54,021 nucleotides of DNA from NCBI GenBank assembly GCA_028282005.1, contig JANQIV010000067.1, forward strand, positions 1 through 54,021, given 5' to 3'. Positions 37,267-46,416 of the stretch are shown in pieces. Made by a program: the position numbers and the translations under genes. The stretch comes from Melioribacteraceae bacterium. GTDB taxonomy: Bacteria > Bacteroidota > Ignavibacteria > Ignavibacteriales > Melioribacteraceae. Numbering within the stretch: the first letter of the stretch is position 1; each line of letters starts with the position of its first letter. Under the pieces are notes generated by a model, which saw nothing but the letters and a program-made list of their open reading frames with translations, had not been told where the DNA came from and ran no database searches.

Positions 37267-37998
37267 CTAGAATAAAAACATTCCTATAAAAATGCCAGTT
37301 TGAATAAAAAATGAATCACCGCTTAAATCACTTGGAACATTTCTTAATTCTTTATCATTATCTATTTTCCAATCATCAGCAAAAGTAAAATTATAACCGG
37401 CTCCTATTCTGAAGGCCATAAATCTGTTAAACGGAACATCTACATTTAGAGTTGGCGATAACGTGAAATAAGAATTTTTTATTTTTCTACTGATATTTGG
37501 GGAATTAGAATTTAATTCACTCCAAACTCCATCCCAATCAAATTCACCATTGTTTTTATAAAGATCAATTGATAATGAACCCGAACCAAGCATTACTCCA
37601 ACAGAAGCTGCAATTTTTCTAATGAAAGGGAACGAATATTCTATAGTTAATGCTCCTCCTCCAAGTCCGTATTCGACCTCTGTTTCGAATCCATTTGCAT
37701 TTGAGCTTCTTGTCAACGAACCGGAATAACCAATACCGCCAATCCTTAAATTATCGACAATTTTAATATATGCAAAACCGCCGCCGCCAATTGCGAACAT
37801 TCCGCCATTTGGCAATTCTTCAAGCCCCTGCTGTTTTAGCATTTCATTTACCGGGTCAAAATTGGGCATTACCCACATTGGTGTTACACCACCAGCAATA
37901 GCAAATTTGGACACCCAAGCTGCTGATCTTCTTTGCTGAGCATTATTAAATACAAAGCAAAGCAGTAACATTAAGAAGATTATTTGTGTTTTTTTCAC
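37267..37998 (-). CDS. Predicted outer-membrane beta-barrel protein of unknown function
   Basis: A 243-residue protein. It has a signal peptide (about 1-20, ending NNAQ) and then alternating hydrophobic strands with glycine-rich turns (IGGGGFAYIKI, YGLGGGALTIEYSF, FRIGAGYNFTF), ending with the aromatic C-terminus IFIGMFLF. This pattern fits a small 8-10-stranded outer-membrane barrel. I do not recognise a named family. It starts with GTG at 37998 with no clear SD. It lies between ftsZ and rfbB, 9 bp before the rfbB gene, so it may be part of the polysaccharide transcript. Confidence 0.7.
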   Translation of the reverse strand: MKKTQIIFLMLLLCFVFNNAQQRRSAAWVSKFAIAGGVTPMWVMPNFDPVNEMLKQQGLEELPNGGMFAIGGGGFAYIKIVDNLRIGGIGYSGSLTRSSNANGFETEVEYGLGGGALTIEYSFPFIRKIAASVGVMLGSGSLSIDLYKNNGEFDWDGVWSELNSNSPNISRKIKNSYFTLSPTLNVDVPFNRFMAFRIGAGYNFTFADDWKIDNDKELRNVPSDLSGDSFFIQTGIFIGMFLF

Positions 37999-38024
37999 GA
38001 AATGGTAAATTATTTTTAATCGAA

Positions 38025-38030
38025 ATTATA
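38025..38030 (-). promoter_or_regulatory. Possible -10 box upstream of the OMP/rfbB gene block
   Basis: TATAAT occurs on the minus strand 26 bases before the GTG of the barrel gene, after the ftsZ terminator-like hairpin. The hexamer 17 bases upstream (TTATTA) is a poor -35. The overlapping TAATTTCG is one mismatch from the Bacteroidota -7 element TAnnTTTG. The evidence is weak. Confidence 0.3.
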
Positions 38031-38097
38031 AGTTAATTAATGCACATTAATAAAAAAACTAATTTTGGAAGGGATTTTGGAATTTACAATTATTTAA

Positions 38098-38156
38098 AAG
38101 GCTGAAATGATTTCAAAAAATGCCAACCATAACCATTCGAAACCATCTTCAGCCTT
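38098..38156 (-). terminator. Terminator-like hairpin after ftsZ
   Basis: AAGGCTGAAGATGGTTTC pairs with GAAATCATTTCAGCCTT, with one bulge and one G-T pair, around a 24-base loop. On the minus strand it is followed by TTAAATAATT. It lies 27 bases past the ftsZ stop and would separate the dcw cluster from the polysaccharide genes. The long loop makes termination less certain. Confidence 0.5.
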
Positions 38157-38183
38157 CGTTAGGGTGCGTAGTAAATTTATGTT

Positions 38184-39455
38184 CTAGTCCATCATCATTC
38201 TTAAAAATGAAGAACTATCATTTTCTTCTTCAGTTACTCTTGCTTTTAAAGGTTTTTCTTCTTTGTTTTCAAAAGCATCATATTGTTCAAATTTAAATCC
38301 TGTCTCAGCTTTAGGTTCATTATTTGTAAAATCCCTTTTTGATTTTTTCACACGGAAAATTGTTGGGATATCCAAATCATCATCTTCATTAAATTCATAA
38401 TCTTTTGGGGAAAAACCTGTAAATGTTTTTTCTTTTCTTTGTGGATTTTCTTCCGGTTTTTTTGGTGCATATTCTTTTTGTTGATTGTCGCTTGGCTGGA
38501 AACCAGTGGCAATAACAGTATAAGAAACGTAATCATTCATTTCTTCTTTATTTACCCAACCAAAGATTACGTTGGCTTCTTCACCAGCAGCTTCGTAAAT
38601 AACTTTGTTACCTTCGTCAATTTCTTGCATTGTTAAGTTGGAAGAACCACTAACGTTAAGTAGAATATTTTTTGCTCCTTTAATGCTGATTCCTTCAAGC
38701 AATGGTGACGATATTGCCTTCTGAGCCGCTTCAATTGCACGGTTTTCACCACTTGCATTTCCACAACCCATTAGAGCATCACCACTTTCATTCATCACTG
38801 AGCGAACATCAGCAAAGTCAACGTTAATAATTCCCGGAATTGTAATTATGTCTGCAATACCGCGAGTTGCTTCATAAAGTACTTCATTTGGTTTGTCAAA
38901 CGCTGTAGCTGCCGACACAGTTTTATCAAGTATGTTTAATAATCTTTCGTTTGGTATAACAATTAAACTATCAACATATTGCCTTAATTCATAAATGCCT
39001 TCTTCAGCATTTTTCATTCTCTTTTTACCTTCCCATCTGAAAGGTTTTGTAACTATACCAATCACAAGTGCACCAAGGCTTTTGGCAATGGAAGCAACTG
39101 TCGGAGCTCCGCCGGTTCCGGTTCCGCCACCCATTCCTGCAGTAACAAAAACCATGTCGCTACCCTGAATAACTTTTGTGATTTTATCACGGTCTTCTTC
39201 AATTGCTTTTTTACCAACATTCGGGTCGGCTCCCGCACCAAGCCCTTTAGTAATTTCAGTACCGACTTGGATTTTGTAGTTTGCATTGCTTTTCTCAAGT
39301 ACTTGAGCATCAGTATTAATTGCCACATATTCAACACCGGATAATCCTTTACTCATCATACTTTCGATAGCATTACATCCGCCGCCGCCAACTCCTATAA
39401 CTTTAAGCTTGGCAGATAAGGAATCATTGCGATCCAAAGTAACAAATCTAGGCAT
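38184..39455 (-). CDS. ftsZ: Cell division protein FtsZ
   Basis: A 423-residue tubulin-like GTPase that forms the Z ring. It has [11 protein letters not shown] (20-30), the tubulin signature GGGTGTG (109-115), and the T7-loop region NVDFADV. The folded part ends near residue 320. A linker leads to a [12 protein letters not shown] peptide (362-373), which looks like the conserved motif that binds FtsA. It is followed by another 50 residues ending [15 protein letters not shown] lies seven bases before the ATG, one of the strongest SDs in the window. It is the last gene of the dcw cluster. Confidence 0.98.
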   Translation of the reverse strand: MPRFVTLDRNDSLSAKLKVIGVGGGGCNAIESMMSKGLSGVEYVAINTDAQVLEKSNANYKIQVGTEITKGLGAGADPNVGKKAIEEDRDKITKVIQGSDMVFVTAGMGGGTGTGGAPTVASIAKSLGALVIGIVTKPFRWEGKKRMKNAEEGIYELRQYVDSLIVIPNERLLNILDKTVSAATAFDKPNEVLYEATRGIADIITIPGIINVDFADVRSVMNESGDALMGCGNASGENRAIEAAQKAISSPLLEGISIKGAKNILLNVSGSSNLTMQEIDEGNKVIYEAAGEEANVIFGWVNKEEMNDYVSYTVIATGFQPSDNQQKEYAPKKPEENPQRKEKTFTGFSPKDYEFNEDDDLDIPTIFRVKKSKRDFTNNEPKAETGFKFEQYDAFENKEEKPLKARVTEEENDSSSFLRMMMD

Positions 39456-39484
39456 TTTATGTCCTCCTGGTTATGGTTTCTTTT

Positions 39485-40729
39485 TTATAATTCTTCAAAA
39501 AAATCTTGCAGCTTCTTCATGAATCCGGAAAAAGATACTTTTGAACCGCTTTTCTTTTTCTTTGATTCTGTAATTGCTTCGGAGGAATTTGTGCCCGGTA
39601 TGCCCTTTATTAATCCGGCAACTGTAGCAAATTCCGGGCTTTCAATTTCATTTGATAATCCTTCTCCAAGTTCTAGCGGGACACCAATTCTTGCCGGTAA
39701 TCCGAACACTTCTTCCGCTAACTCTGTACATCCTCTAAGCAATGAGCCACCGCCGGCTAGTACTATACCGGCTTTTATCTTTGATTTAAAATTTGTATGT
39801 CTTAATTCATTATCTATTAGTGTAAACAGCTCTCTCATTCTCACATGAATAATTTGTGTTAAAAGTGTTACCGGGATTTTAATGTTACCTCTTGCTCCAA
39901 CCCCTTTGATAAAAATATCTTCATCTTTAATGATTGCACTTTCGGAAGCATAACCATATTCTTTTTTTAGTTTCTCCGCCTCAGCAGTTACTATTCCCAG
40001 CGATTCACGGATGTCGTTAGTTACTTGGCTTCCGGCAACTCCAATAACTTTTGTATGCTTTATAGTTTTATCATGAAAGACGGCAACGTCAGTTGTTCCT
40101 CCGCCTATGTCAATCAGTACAGTGCCTAAATCTTTTTCATTTTCGTCAAGCACAGATTCACTTGAAGCAATCGGCTGAAGCACGTAATCTTTTACTTTGA
40201 ACCCGGCTCTCTCAACTGATCTATTAATATTCTGCATAGCCGGAGTTGAAGCCAGCACAACATGGTTTACAGCTTCAAGTCTTGAACCGCACATCCCAAT
40301 TGGGCTTTCAATACCACCCTGGTGATCAACAAAAAATTCTTCAGGAATTATGTGCAATATTTGTCTGTCAGAAGGAATTCTAATTGTTCTGACATCGTTT
40401 TTTAATCTATCTAAATCATCTTGTGTAATTTCTTTTTCAGCGTTACTAATCGTAACATAATTTCTATGTCTCAAACTTGAAATATGTTCACCGGCGACCC
40501 CAACGTTTAATTCAGTAACTTCAATGCCGGCTCTGTTTGATGCTACTTCAACAGCTTCTTTTATTGCTTCGGCAGTTTTAGCAATGTTGGCAACTAATCC
40601 CCTGCTCAGTCCTTCAGAAGGGGAAACGCCAAACCCAAGAACAGTAGTTTTATCATCACCTTGTTCCGCAATAACAGCACAAACTTTGGTTGTGCCTAAA
40701 TCAAGTCCGGCTACGATTCTGTTTTTCAT
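39485..40729 (-). CDS. ftsA: Cell division protein FtsA
   Basis: A 414-residue actin-fold ATPase that tethers FtsZ to the membrane. It has AGLDLGTTKVCAVIAEQG (phosphate-1 loop), the SHS2/1C subdomain with INVGVAGEHISSLRHR-like sequence, VLIDIGGGTTDVAVF (phosphate-2) and IVLAGGGSLLRG (adenosine loop). The C-terminal FSGFMKKLQDFFEEL forms the expected amphipathic membrane helix. It overlaps ftsQ by four bases (ATGA) and lies 29 bp before ftsZ. Confidence 0.97.
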   Translation of the reverse strand: MKNRIVAGLDLGTTKVCAVIAEQGDDKTTVLGFGVSPSEGLSRGLVANIAKTAEAIKEAVEVASNRAGIEVTELNVGVAGEHISSLRHRNYVTISNAEKEITQDDLDRLKNDVRTIRIPSDRQILHIIPEEFFVDHQGGIESPIGMCGSRLEAVNHVVLASTPAMQNINRSVERAGFKVKDYVLQPIASSESVLDENEKDLGTVLIDIGGGTTDVAVFHDKTIKHTKVIGVAGSQVTNDIRESLGIVTAEAEKLKKEYGYASESAIIKDEDIFIKGVGARGNIKIPVTLLTQIIHVRMRELFTLIDNELRHTNFKSKIKAGIVLAGGGSLLRGCTELAEEVFGLPARIGVPLELGEGLSNEIESPEFATVAGLIKGIPGTNSSEAITESKKKKSGSKVSFSGFMKKLQDFFEEL

Positions 40730-41490
40730 AATTGTGTGTTCCCGTTAGAGGTATCTGAATTTATTTTTCCAATCAATAATTGTTTATTATATCTCAAGTC
40801 AGCATAACTTATCATTTCATTTACATTGTTATCTTTAACTTTACTCCAAAAAGAGTTGAAGTATAGAATCTTTTTAATTTCATTTTGCCTGCCAAGTACA
40901 ACAGGATAGTTTAACGAACTAAAGTATGCGACAATATCTTTTCCGTTTCTTAAATCAATTTCCGATAAATCTTCAAACATAGACGCATCGGCAAACTGTA
41001 TTGCTTTTATAATCTTTAGTGCAGTTATTAAATCTTTATTTTTGATATTGAGTTTTCCGGTTTTATCAACCGCCGGATTTTTGATGACAGGAAAGTTTAT
41101 GTTTTCAGTATACTGCAATAACGGCAACAATTCACTTTTACTTGTGATTAAGTAAGCCTGCTCATTACTGTAAATTACTACATCGACATCCTTCTCTTCT
41201 ATTTCAATAACAACTTTGTTCTTATCATTTTTGATGAAAGCTCTTTCCACGTAAGGATGCTTTTCAATTCTATCTTTAATTATTGCTAAGTTGAGATTGG
41301 CATAATCATCTTTGTTATCTAATCCTGCAAATTTGAAATACAAGTCATTTGATAAATAGCTATCACCGTTCAACTCGATAATCTCAACTCCGTGATTAGT
41401 TTTATTATCAATACTGAATGCCAGGAATAATATGCCCGCTGTAATCAGAAATAAAAATAGTATGCCTTGTTTTCTTATTGTGTTATTCAT
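40726..41490 (-). CDS. ftsQ: Cell division protein FtsQ/DivIB
   Basis: A 254-residue bitopic protein. It has a short cytoplasmic N-terminus, one transmembrane helix (about 8-26), a POTRA domain (about 33-103; VEIIELNGDSYLS ... HPYVERAFI ... VVIEIEEKDVDVVI) and a beta domain with the YLITSKSELLPLL hairpin. It links early and late divisome proteins with FtsB/FtsL. It sits directly after murC (one base between) and overlaps ftsA, so murB and ddl, which often lie here, are absent. Confidence 0.9.
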   Translation of the reverse strand: MNNTIRKQGILFLFLITAGILFLAFSIDNKTNHGVEIIELNGDSYLSNDLYFKFAGLDNKDDYANLNLAIIKDRIEKHPYVERAFIKNDKNKVVIEIEEKDVDVVIYSNEQAYLITSKSELLPLLQYTENINFPVIKNPAVDKTGKLNIKNKDLITALKIIKAIQFADASMFEDLSEIDLRNGKDIVAYFSSLNYPVVLGRQNEIKKILYFNSFWSKVKDNNVNEMISYADLRYNKQLLIGKINSDTSNGNTQL

Positions 41491-41491
41491 T

Positions 41492-42865
41492 TTATTTTGA
41501 AATTAGATCAATAAATTTTTCGCCGAACTTCCAAATATCCCCTGCACCCATTGTTACAATTATGTCATCTTTTTTATAAATATTTTTTAGCAATTCAGGA
41601 ACCTTTGCTTTATCAGGCTCATAGATTACATTTTTGTGTCCGTATTTTTTTGCAATGTTTGCGATCATTTCACCTGACACACCTTCAATCGGTTCTTCTC
41701 TCGCCGGGTAAACATCAGTACAAACAAATACATCCGAATTCAAAAAAGATCTACCGAACTCAACATAAAAGTCTTGTGTTCTTGAATAAAGATGGGGCTG
41801 AAATACTGCAACCAATCTTCTTTTCCAACCGGATCTGATTCCTGAAAGTGTAGCATTTGTTTCGGTTGGATGATGTGCGTAATCATCAATTACCAAAATG
41901 TCTTTGTTGTACTTTGTTTCAAATCTTCTGTAAACTCCACTAAATGCAGCCAATGATTTTTTAATCTGTTCGAAGTCTAAACCAAGCTCAATTCCGATAG
42001 TAACAGCCACTAATGAATTTTTCACATTGTGCAATCCGGGAATATTTATTGTGATCGAACCGATCTCCTTATTGTTGTAAACAACAGTATAATTGCTTTG
42101 ATATTTATCATAAGTTATGTCAACAGCCTTTACATCTGCGTTCGCTGTTATACCGTAAGTGATAATCTTTTTATTTATAAACGGAATAATTTCCTGCAAT
42201 GCCGGTTCATCCAAACAAATAACATTGAATCCGTAAAACGGTACTTTGTTTGCAAATTCAATAAAGGCTTCTTTTAAATCATCTAAATCTTTGTAAGTAT
42301 CAAGATGCTCAACTTCTAAAGTCGTCATAGCTGCAATACTCGGTGTAAGCTTTAAAAATGTTCTATCAAATTCATCTGCTTCAACAACAATGTAATCACC
42401 TTGACCTAATCTAGCATTCGTTCCACCAAGTCCGCTTAGTTTTCCGCCAACTATAATGGTCGGATCAATTCCACCCTCAGTTAAAACCAACCCAACCATT
42501 GAAGTAGTAGTAGTTTTGCCATGTGTTCCCGCGATACCGATTCCATACTTCATACGCATTGTTTCTGCAAGCATCTCTGCTCTTTTTATTACAGGAATCT
42601 TTTTCTCAATAGCTTCTTGTACTTCCGGATTATCTTCTTTAACAGCGGATGAATAAACAAGTACATCTGCATCTTTTACATTCTTAGGATTATGCCCAAA
42701 ACTGATTTCCATACCAAGACTTTCTAATCTATCTGTTACTCCCGATTTATTTAAGTCAGAACCGGATATATTAAATCCTCTGCTGTGAAGTATTTCAGCA
42801 ATGCCACTCATACCAATTCCACCTATACCCACAAAATGTATTTTCTTAATAAACGTTTGAATCAT
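41492..42865 (-). CDS. murC: UDP-N-acetylmuramate-L-alanine ligase
   Basis: A 457-residue Mur ligase that adds L-alanine to UDP-MurNAc. The N-terminal Rossmann segment HFVGIGGIGMSGIAE (10-24) is MurC-specific. The ATP loop is GTHGKTTTT (113-121). Conserved downstream blocks are VVEADEFDRTF, LEVEHLDTY, DDYAHHPTE and FQPHLYSRT. Full length. It lies 16 bp after murG in the dcw cluster. Confidence 0.97.
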   Translation of the reverse strand: MIQTFIKKIHFVGIGGIGMSGIAEILHSRGFNISGSDLNKSGVTDRLESLGMEISFGHNPKNVKDADVLVYSSAVKEDNPEVQEAIEKKIPVIKRAEMLAETMRMKYGIGIAGTHGKTTTTSMVGLVLTEGGIDPTIIVGGKLSGLGGTNARLGQGDYIVVEADEFDRTFLKLTPSIAAMTTLEVEHLDTYKDLDDLKEAFIEFANKVPFYGFNVICLDEPALQEIIPFINKKIITYGITANADVKAVDITYDKYQSNYTVVYNNKEIGSITINIPGLHNVKNSLVAVTIGIELGLDFEQIKKSLAAFSGVYRRFETKYNKDILVIDDYAHHPTETNATLSGIRSGWKRRLVAVFQPHLYSRTQDFYVEFGRSFLNSDVFVCTDVYPAREEPIEGVSGEMIANIAKKYGHKNVIYEPDKAKVPELLKNIYKKDDIIVTMGAGDIWKFGEKFIDLISK

Positions 42866-42881
42866 CTTTAATCTGCTCCGG

Positions 42882-43982
42882 TTAATTTAACTCTGCAAGT
42901 TTAATTGCTCTTTCTGCTATTTCCCTCGCTGCATTAGGTTTTGAAAATTTCTTAATATTTGTTTTTAACAAATTGATTTTATTATCATCTTTAATTGTTT
43001 GTGAAACTACTTCCCAAAACTCACTTGCAAGATTTTTATCTTTAATTAACAATGCGGCTTCACCTTCCACCATTGTTTTTGCATTTTTATATTGATGATC
43101 TTCTGCAACATTTTTTGATGGAACAAATACTACAGCTAATCCTAAGTATGCCACTTCTGCTATTGTTGTGGCACCGGCACGGGCCACTACCAAATCAGCA
43201 GAAGAATAAGCTGCGGACATATCATCAATAAACGGCATAACTTTTATATTATCTGATTCACAGTCATTGTAATCATCATAGTATTCTTTGCCTGTTTGCC
43301 AAATTACTTGGATTTCATTTTTATTAATTGATTCAAGGTTATCTCTTACAACTTTGTTCATCGAACCAGCACCGAGACTTCCACCAATTACCAATAATGT
43401 TTTTTTATTTTTATCTAAATCAAATTGTAATCTTGACTCTTCTTTGTTTTTTAATTCCATGCTGATGCGAACAGGGTTACCAGTTACGTTTAGCTTATCT
43501 TTGAATCGGAAATATTTTTTTGATTCTTCAAAACTCAAGTGTATTTCATCAGCACTTTTTTCAAGCAATCTATTAGTAATTCCAGGAAAACTATTTTGCT
43601 CCATTAACAAAACTTTTGAACCAAGCCAATCAGCAGACCACACAACTGGACCGGAGATATATGCACCACAACCTATTGCAACTCTTGGCTTAAAAACAAT
43701 ATTTATAAAAAACGATTGCATCAATGATACCAATAGTTTTATTGGGAATAGAATATTCTTCAATGTTATTTTTCTTGCGAATCCGCTTATCCATATTGTC
43801 TTAAATTTATAACCAAGTTCAGGAATAACTCTCGCTTCAATTTTATTTTTCGTTCCTACAAACAAAAACTCAGCATCGCTTTTTATACTTTTAATTTGTT
43901 CAACAACTGCAATTGCAGGGTACAAATGTCCACCAGTGCCGCCACTGCCAATTACAAATCTATATGGAGTTCTTGTTTTCAT
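42882..43982 (-). CDS. murG: UDP-N-acetylglucosamine:lipid I N-acetylglucosaminyltransferase
   Basis: A 366-residue GT28 enzyme making lipid II from lipid I at the inner face of the membrane. It has the N-terminal GSGGTGGHLYPA (12-23), GCGAYISGPVVW, EQNSFPGITNR, GGSLGAGSMN, and the donor-binding ARAGATTIAEVAYLG followed by DHQYKNA. Length is typical. Its ATG overlaps the ftsW stop by four bases. Confidence 0.97.
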   Translation of the reverse strand: MKTRTPYRFVIGSGGTGGHLYPAIAVVEQIKSIKSDAEFLFVGTKNKIEARVIPELGYKFKTIWISGFARKITLKNILFPIKLLVSLMQSFFINIVFKPRVAIGCGAYISGPVVWSADWLGSKVLLMEQNSFPGITNRLLEKSADEIHLSFEESKKYFRFKDKLNVTGNPVRISMELKNKEESRLQFDLDKNKKTLLVIGGSLGAGSMNKVVRDNLESINKNEIQVIWQTGKEYYDDYNDCESDNIKVMPFIDDMSAAYSSADLVVARAGATTIAEVAYLGLAVVFVPSKNVAEDHQYKNAKTMVEGEAALLIKDKNLASEFWEVVSQTIKDDNKINLLKTNIKKFSKPNAAREIAERAIKLAELN

Positions 43983-45085
43983 ACTTGTTTAATTTTTAGC
44001 TCTCTTGTTCGAATAACTTGTAAGCCTATATTTGTTAATATTCCAACTGAAACAGCGAAAATTATAATTGATGTTCCGCCAAAACTTATAAACGGTAATG
44101 TTATACCGGTTGTTGGGAATATCCCGGTTACGACTGCAGTGTTTATAAAAGCTGCTATCGCTATATTAAATGAAATTCCGAATGCCAATAATTTTCCAAA
44201 TTGATCATTTGCCTTAAATGCTATAATCAATCCGATTGTAAAAACAATCATATAAGTAAGTAGAACTAAAAATGTACCGATGAATCCAGTCTCTTCGCCA
44301 AGAATTGAAAAAATAAAATCACCGAAAGGCTCCGGTAAAAATAAATCGCTTTGTCTGCTGTGACCAAGGCCCACACCAAGAAATCCACCACTACCAAGTG
44401 CTATCTTAGCTTGTTTCACTTGAAGGTTAACATCAGTTCCTTTTATTAAACTATCAATGAATGTAAAAACTCTTGATCGTGAATGAGGAAACATCAAAAT
44501 CCCCAACACTGCAAAGGTTCCACCTGCTCCAACAACTCCAGCTATATGTTTTAGATTGGCTCCGCCGATGTATAAAAGCATCAACGAAATTGTAACAATT
44601 ATTATGCTTGTACTTACGTTTGGCTGAATTAGTATCAATCCGGCAATTAAGAAAACCCAAATCATTGGATAGGCAAAACCGTTTTTCAAATTTTGAATGC
44701 CTTCACCTTTGCGTTCAATCATAAATGCTAAATGAATTATTAAAACTATCTTAGCCAACTCTGATGGCTGAAATTTGAAAATTCCGAAGTCAAGCCATCT
44801 TGATGCACCTTTTACTTCCGGAGCAAAAAGCGTTGCAATTAATAATACTAACACCCCAAGCAGCATATATTTGCTAAATTGTTTGTAATTGTCGTATGGA
44901 ATAATTGACGCTATTATCAAAGCTCCAATGGCAACGATTACTTTCCACAAATGGGATTTAAACAATACATAAATGCTGTTGAATTTAATTGCACTATAAG
45001 TTCCACTTGCACTCAATACCATCATAGCACCAAATACCATTAGGCAAATCACACAAAAGAGCAATATTTTTATAAGTAATTTCAT
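43979..45085 (-). CDS. ftsW: Peptidoglycan glycosyltransferase FtsW (SEDS family)
   Basis: A 368-residue polytopic protein with about ten helices. It has SEDS motifs KGASRWLDFGIFKFQPSELAK, a loop with PEPFGDFIFSILGEETG, and GITLPFISFGGTSI near the C-terminus. With FtsI it polymerises septal peptidoglycan from lipid II. Position in the dcw cluster supports FtsW over RodA. Its start overlaps the murD stop as TAATG. Confidence 0.95.
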   Translation of the reverse strand: MKLLIKILLFCVICLMVFGAMMVLSASGTYSAIKFNSIYVLFKSHLWKVIVAIGALIIASIIPYDNYKQFSKYMLLGVLVLLIATLFAPEVKGASRWLDFGIFKFQPSELAKIVLIIHLAFMIERKGEGIQNLKNGFAYPMIWVFLIAGLILIQPNVSTSIIIVTISLMLLYIGGANLKHIAGVVGAGGTFAVLGILMFPHSRSRVFTFIDSLIKGTDVNLQVKQAKIALGSGGFLGVGLGHSRQSDLFLPEPFGDFIFSILGEETGFIGTFLVLLTYMIVFTIGLIIAFKANDQFGKLLAFGISFNIAIAAFINTAVVTGIFPTTGITLPFISFGGTSIIIFAVSVGILTNIGLQVIRTRELKIKQV

Positions 45086-46416
45086 TATAAGTTTTGTACT
45101 GCTTCCTTGAATACTTTCCCTCTATGTTCGTAACTATTAAACATGTCAAAACTTGCACATGCTGGTGAAAGTAAAACAACGTCTCCGCTTTCAGTATCTT
45201 CTACTGAAGATCTAACACAGTCTTCCAAACTATCTTTTATTTTTACTTTCACTTTATCATTAAAGAAATCAAAAACTTTTTGTGAAGAAGAACCAATTGC
45301 ATAAACCAGTTTCGATTTCTCAATAACTAAATCATTGATTTGATTGTAATCGTTACCTTTGTCTTTTCCACCCAAGATTAAGATCAACGGTTCATTGAAA
45401 CTTCTTAATGCGTACCAAACTGCATCAACATTTGTTGCCTTAGAATCATTGAAGTATTTCACACCATTTAATTCACGAACAAATTCCAATCTGTGTTCAA
45501 CAGCATCAAATGTTGAAAAAGCTTCTTCAATTTTTTTATTTTCAATACCAATTATTTTTGCGATAGCCATTACTGACATTGCATTCAGTTGATTATGTTC
45601 GCCTTTAATTTTTAACAAATCTGTTTTAGCAACTTCCTCATTTTGATAAATGAAATTATCTTCTTTAATATGAGCAATTGCATTTTCATCATTCAATGAA
45701 AACCCAATTTTAGTCGAAGCAAAATCTTTCACATACTCTTTCAAATATTCATCATCATAACCAACAATTAAAAAATCTTCTTCGGTTTGATTTTCATAAA
45801 TCCTTAGTTTTGATTCGATATACTTTTCAATTTTATTTTCATATCTATCCAAATGATCAGGAGTAATATTTAATATTACAGCAATCATTGGTTTAAATTG
45901 ATCAATAAAATCAAGTTGAAAGCTTGATACTTCAAGAACAACATATTCATTTACATTAACATTAAGTGTTATCTCAGAAAAAGCATAACCAATATTGCCT
46001 GCAGAATAAACTTTAAATCCGGATGTTTTTAAAACATGTTCTGCAAGTTTAGTTGTAGTTGTTTTTCCGTTTGTACCTGTAATAGCAATCATCTTTCCTT
46101 TACAAAACCATGAAGCAAATTCAAGCTCGCTTACTACTTTTATATTTTTTTCAACAGCACTTTTTAAAATTTTTGAGTCTGACGGAACACCTGGGCTTGT
46201 CACTATCAAATCTGCTTCGAGAACTCTCTCACTATGTCCATCAGTTTCATATTGTATTGATAAGTCATCCAGCATTTTCAAATTCTCTTGCAATTTATCA
46301 GCCGATGAAAAATCGCTCACAAATGGAACAGCACCAATTTTCTTTGCTAACTTAGCAGCTCCTATTCCGCTTCTGACAGCTCCAATTATTGCGATATTTT
46401 TGTTTTCTAAATTCAT
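45085..46416 (-). CDS. murD: UDP-N-acetylmuramoylalanine-D-glutamate ligase
   Basis: A 443-residue Mur ligase adding D-glutamate. The uracil-binding start is KNIAIIGAVRSGIGAAKLA, the ATP loop is TGTNGKTTTTK (113-123), and NITPDHLDRY, FNDSKATNVDAV and LSPACASFD follow. I chose the ATG at 46416, which overlaps the mraY stop as TAATG and matches family N-termini. An upstream ATG at 46503 would add 29 unconserved residues entirely inside mraY. Confidence 0.95.
   Translation of the reverse strand: MNLENKNIAIIGAVRSGIGAAKLAKKIGAVPFVSDFSSADKLQENLKMLDDLSIQYETDGHSERVLEADLIVTSPGVPSDSKILKSAVEKNIKVVSELEFASWFCKGKMIAITGTNGKTTTTKLAEHVLKTSGFKVYSAGNIGYAFSEITLNVNVNEYVVLEVSSFQLDFIDQFKPMIAVILNITPDHLDRYENKIEKYIESKLRIYENQTEEDFLIVGYDDEYLKEYVKDFASTKIGFSLNDENAIAHIKEDNFIYQNEEVAKTDLLKIKGEHNQLNAMSVMAIAKIIGIENKKIEEAFSTFDAVEHRLEFVRELNGVKYFNDSKATNVDAVWYALRSFNEPLILILGGKDKGNDYNQINDLVIEKSKLVYAIGSSSQKVFDFFNDKVKVKIKDSLEDCVRSSVEDTESGDVVLLSPACASFDMFNSYEHRGKVFKEAVQNL

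Noticed and set aside
39459-39848. 129-codon plus-strand frame
   Set aside because: Antisense to the conserved C-terminal half of ftsA; serine/proline-rich composition is typical of a shadow frame.
43288-43812. 174-codon open frame on the plus strand
   Set aside because: It lies wholly antisense to murG, which is a full-length conserved enzyme. The frame shows no domain and reads as low-complexity reverse complement.
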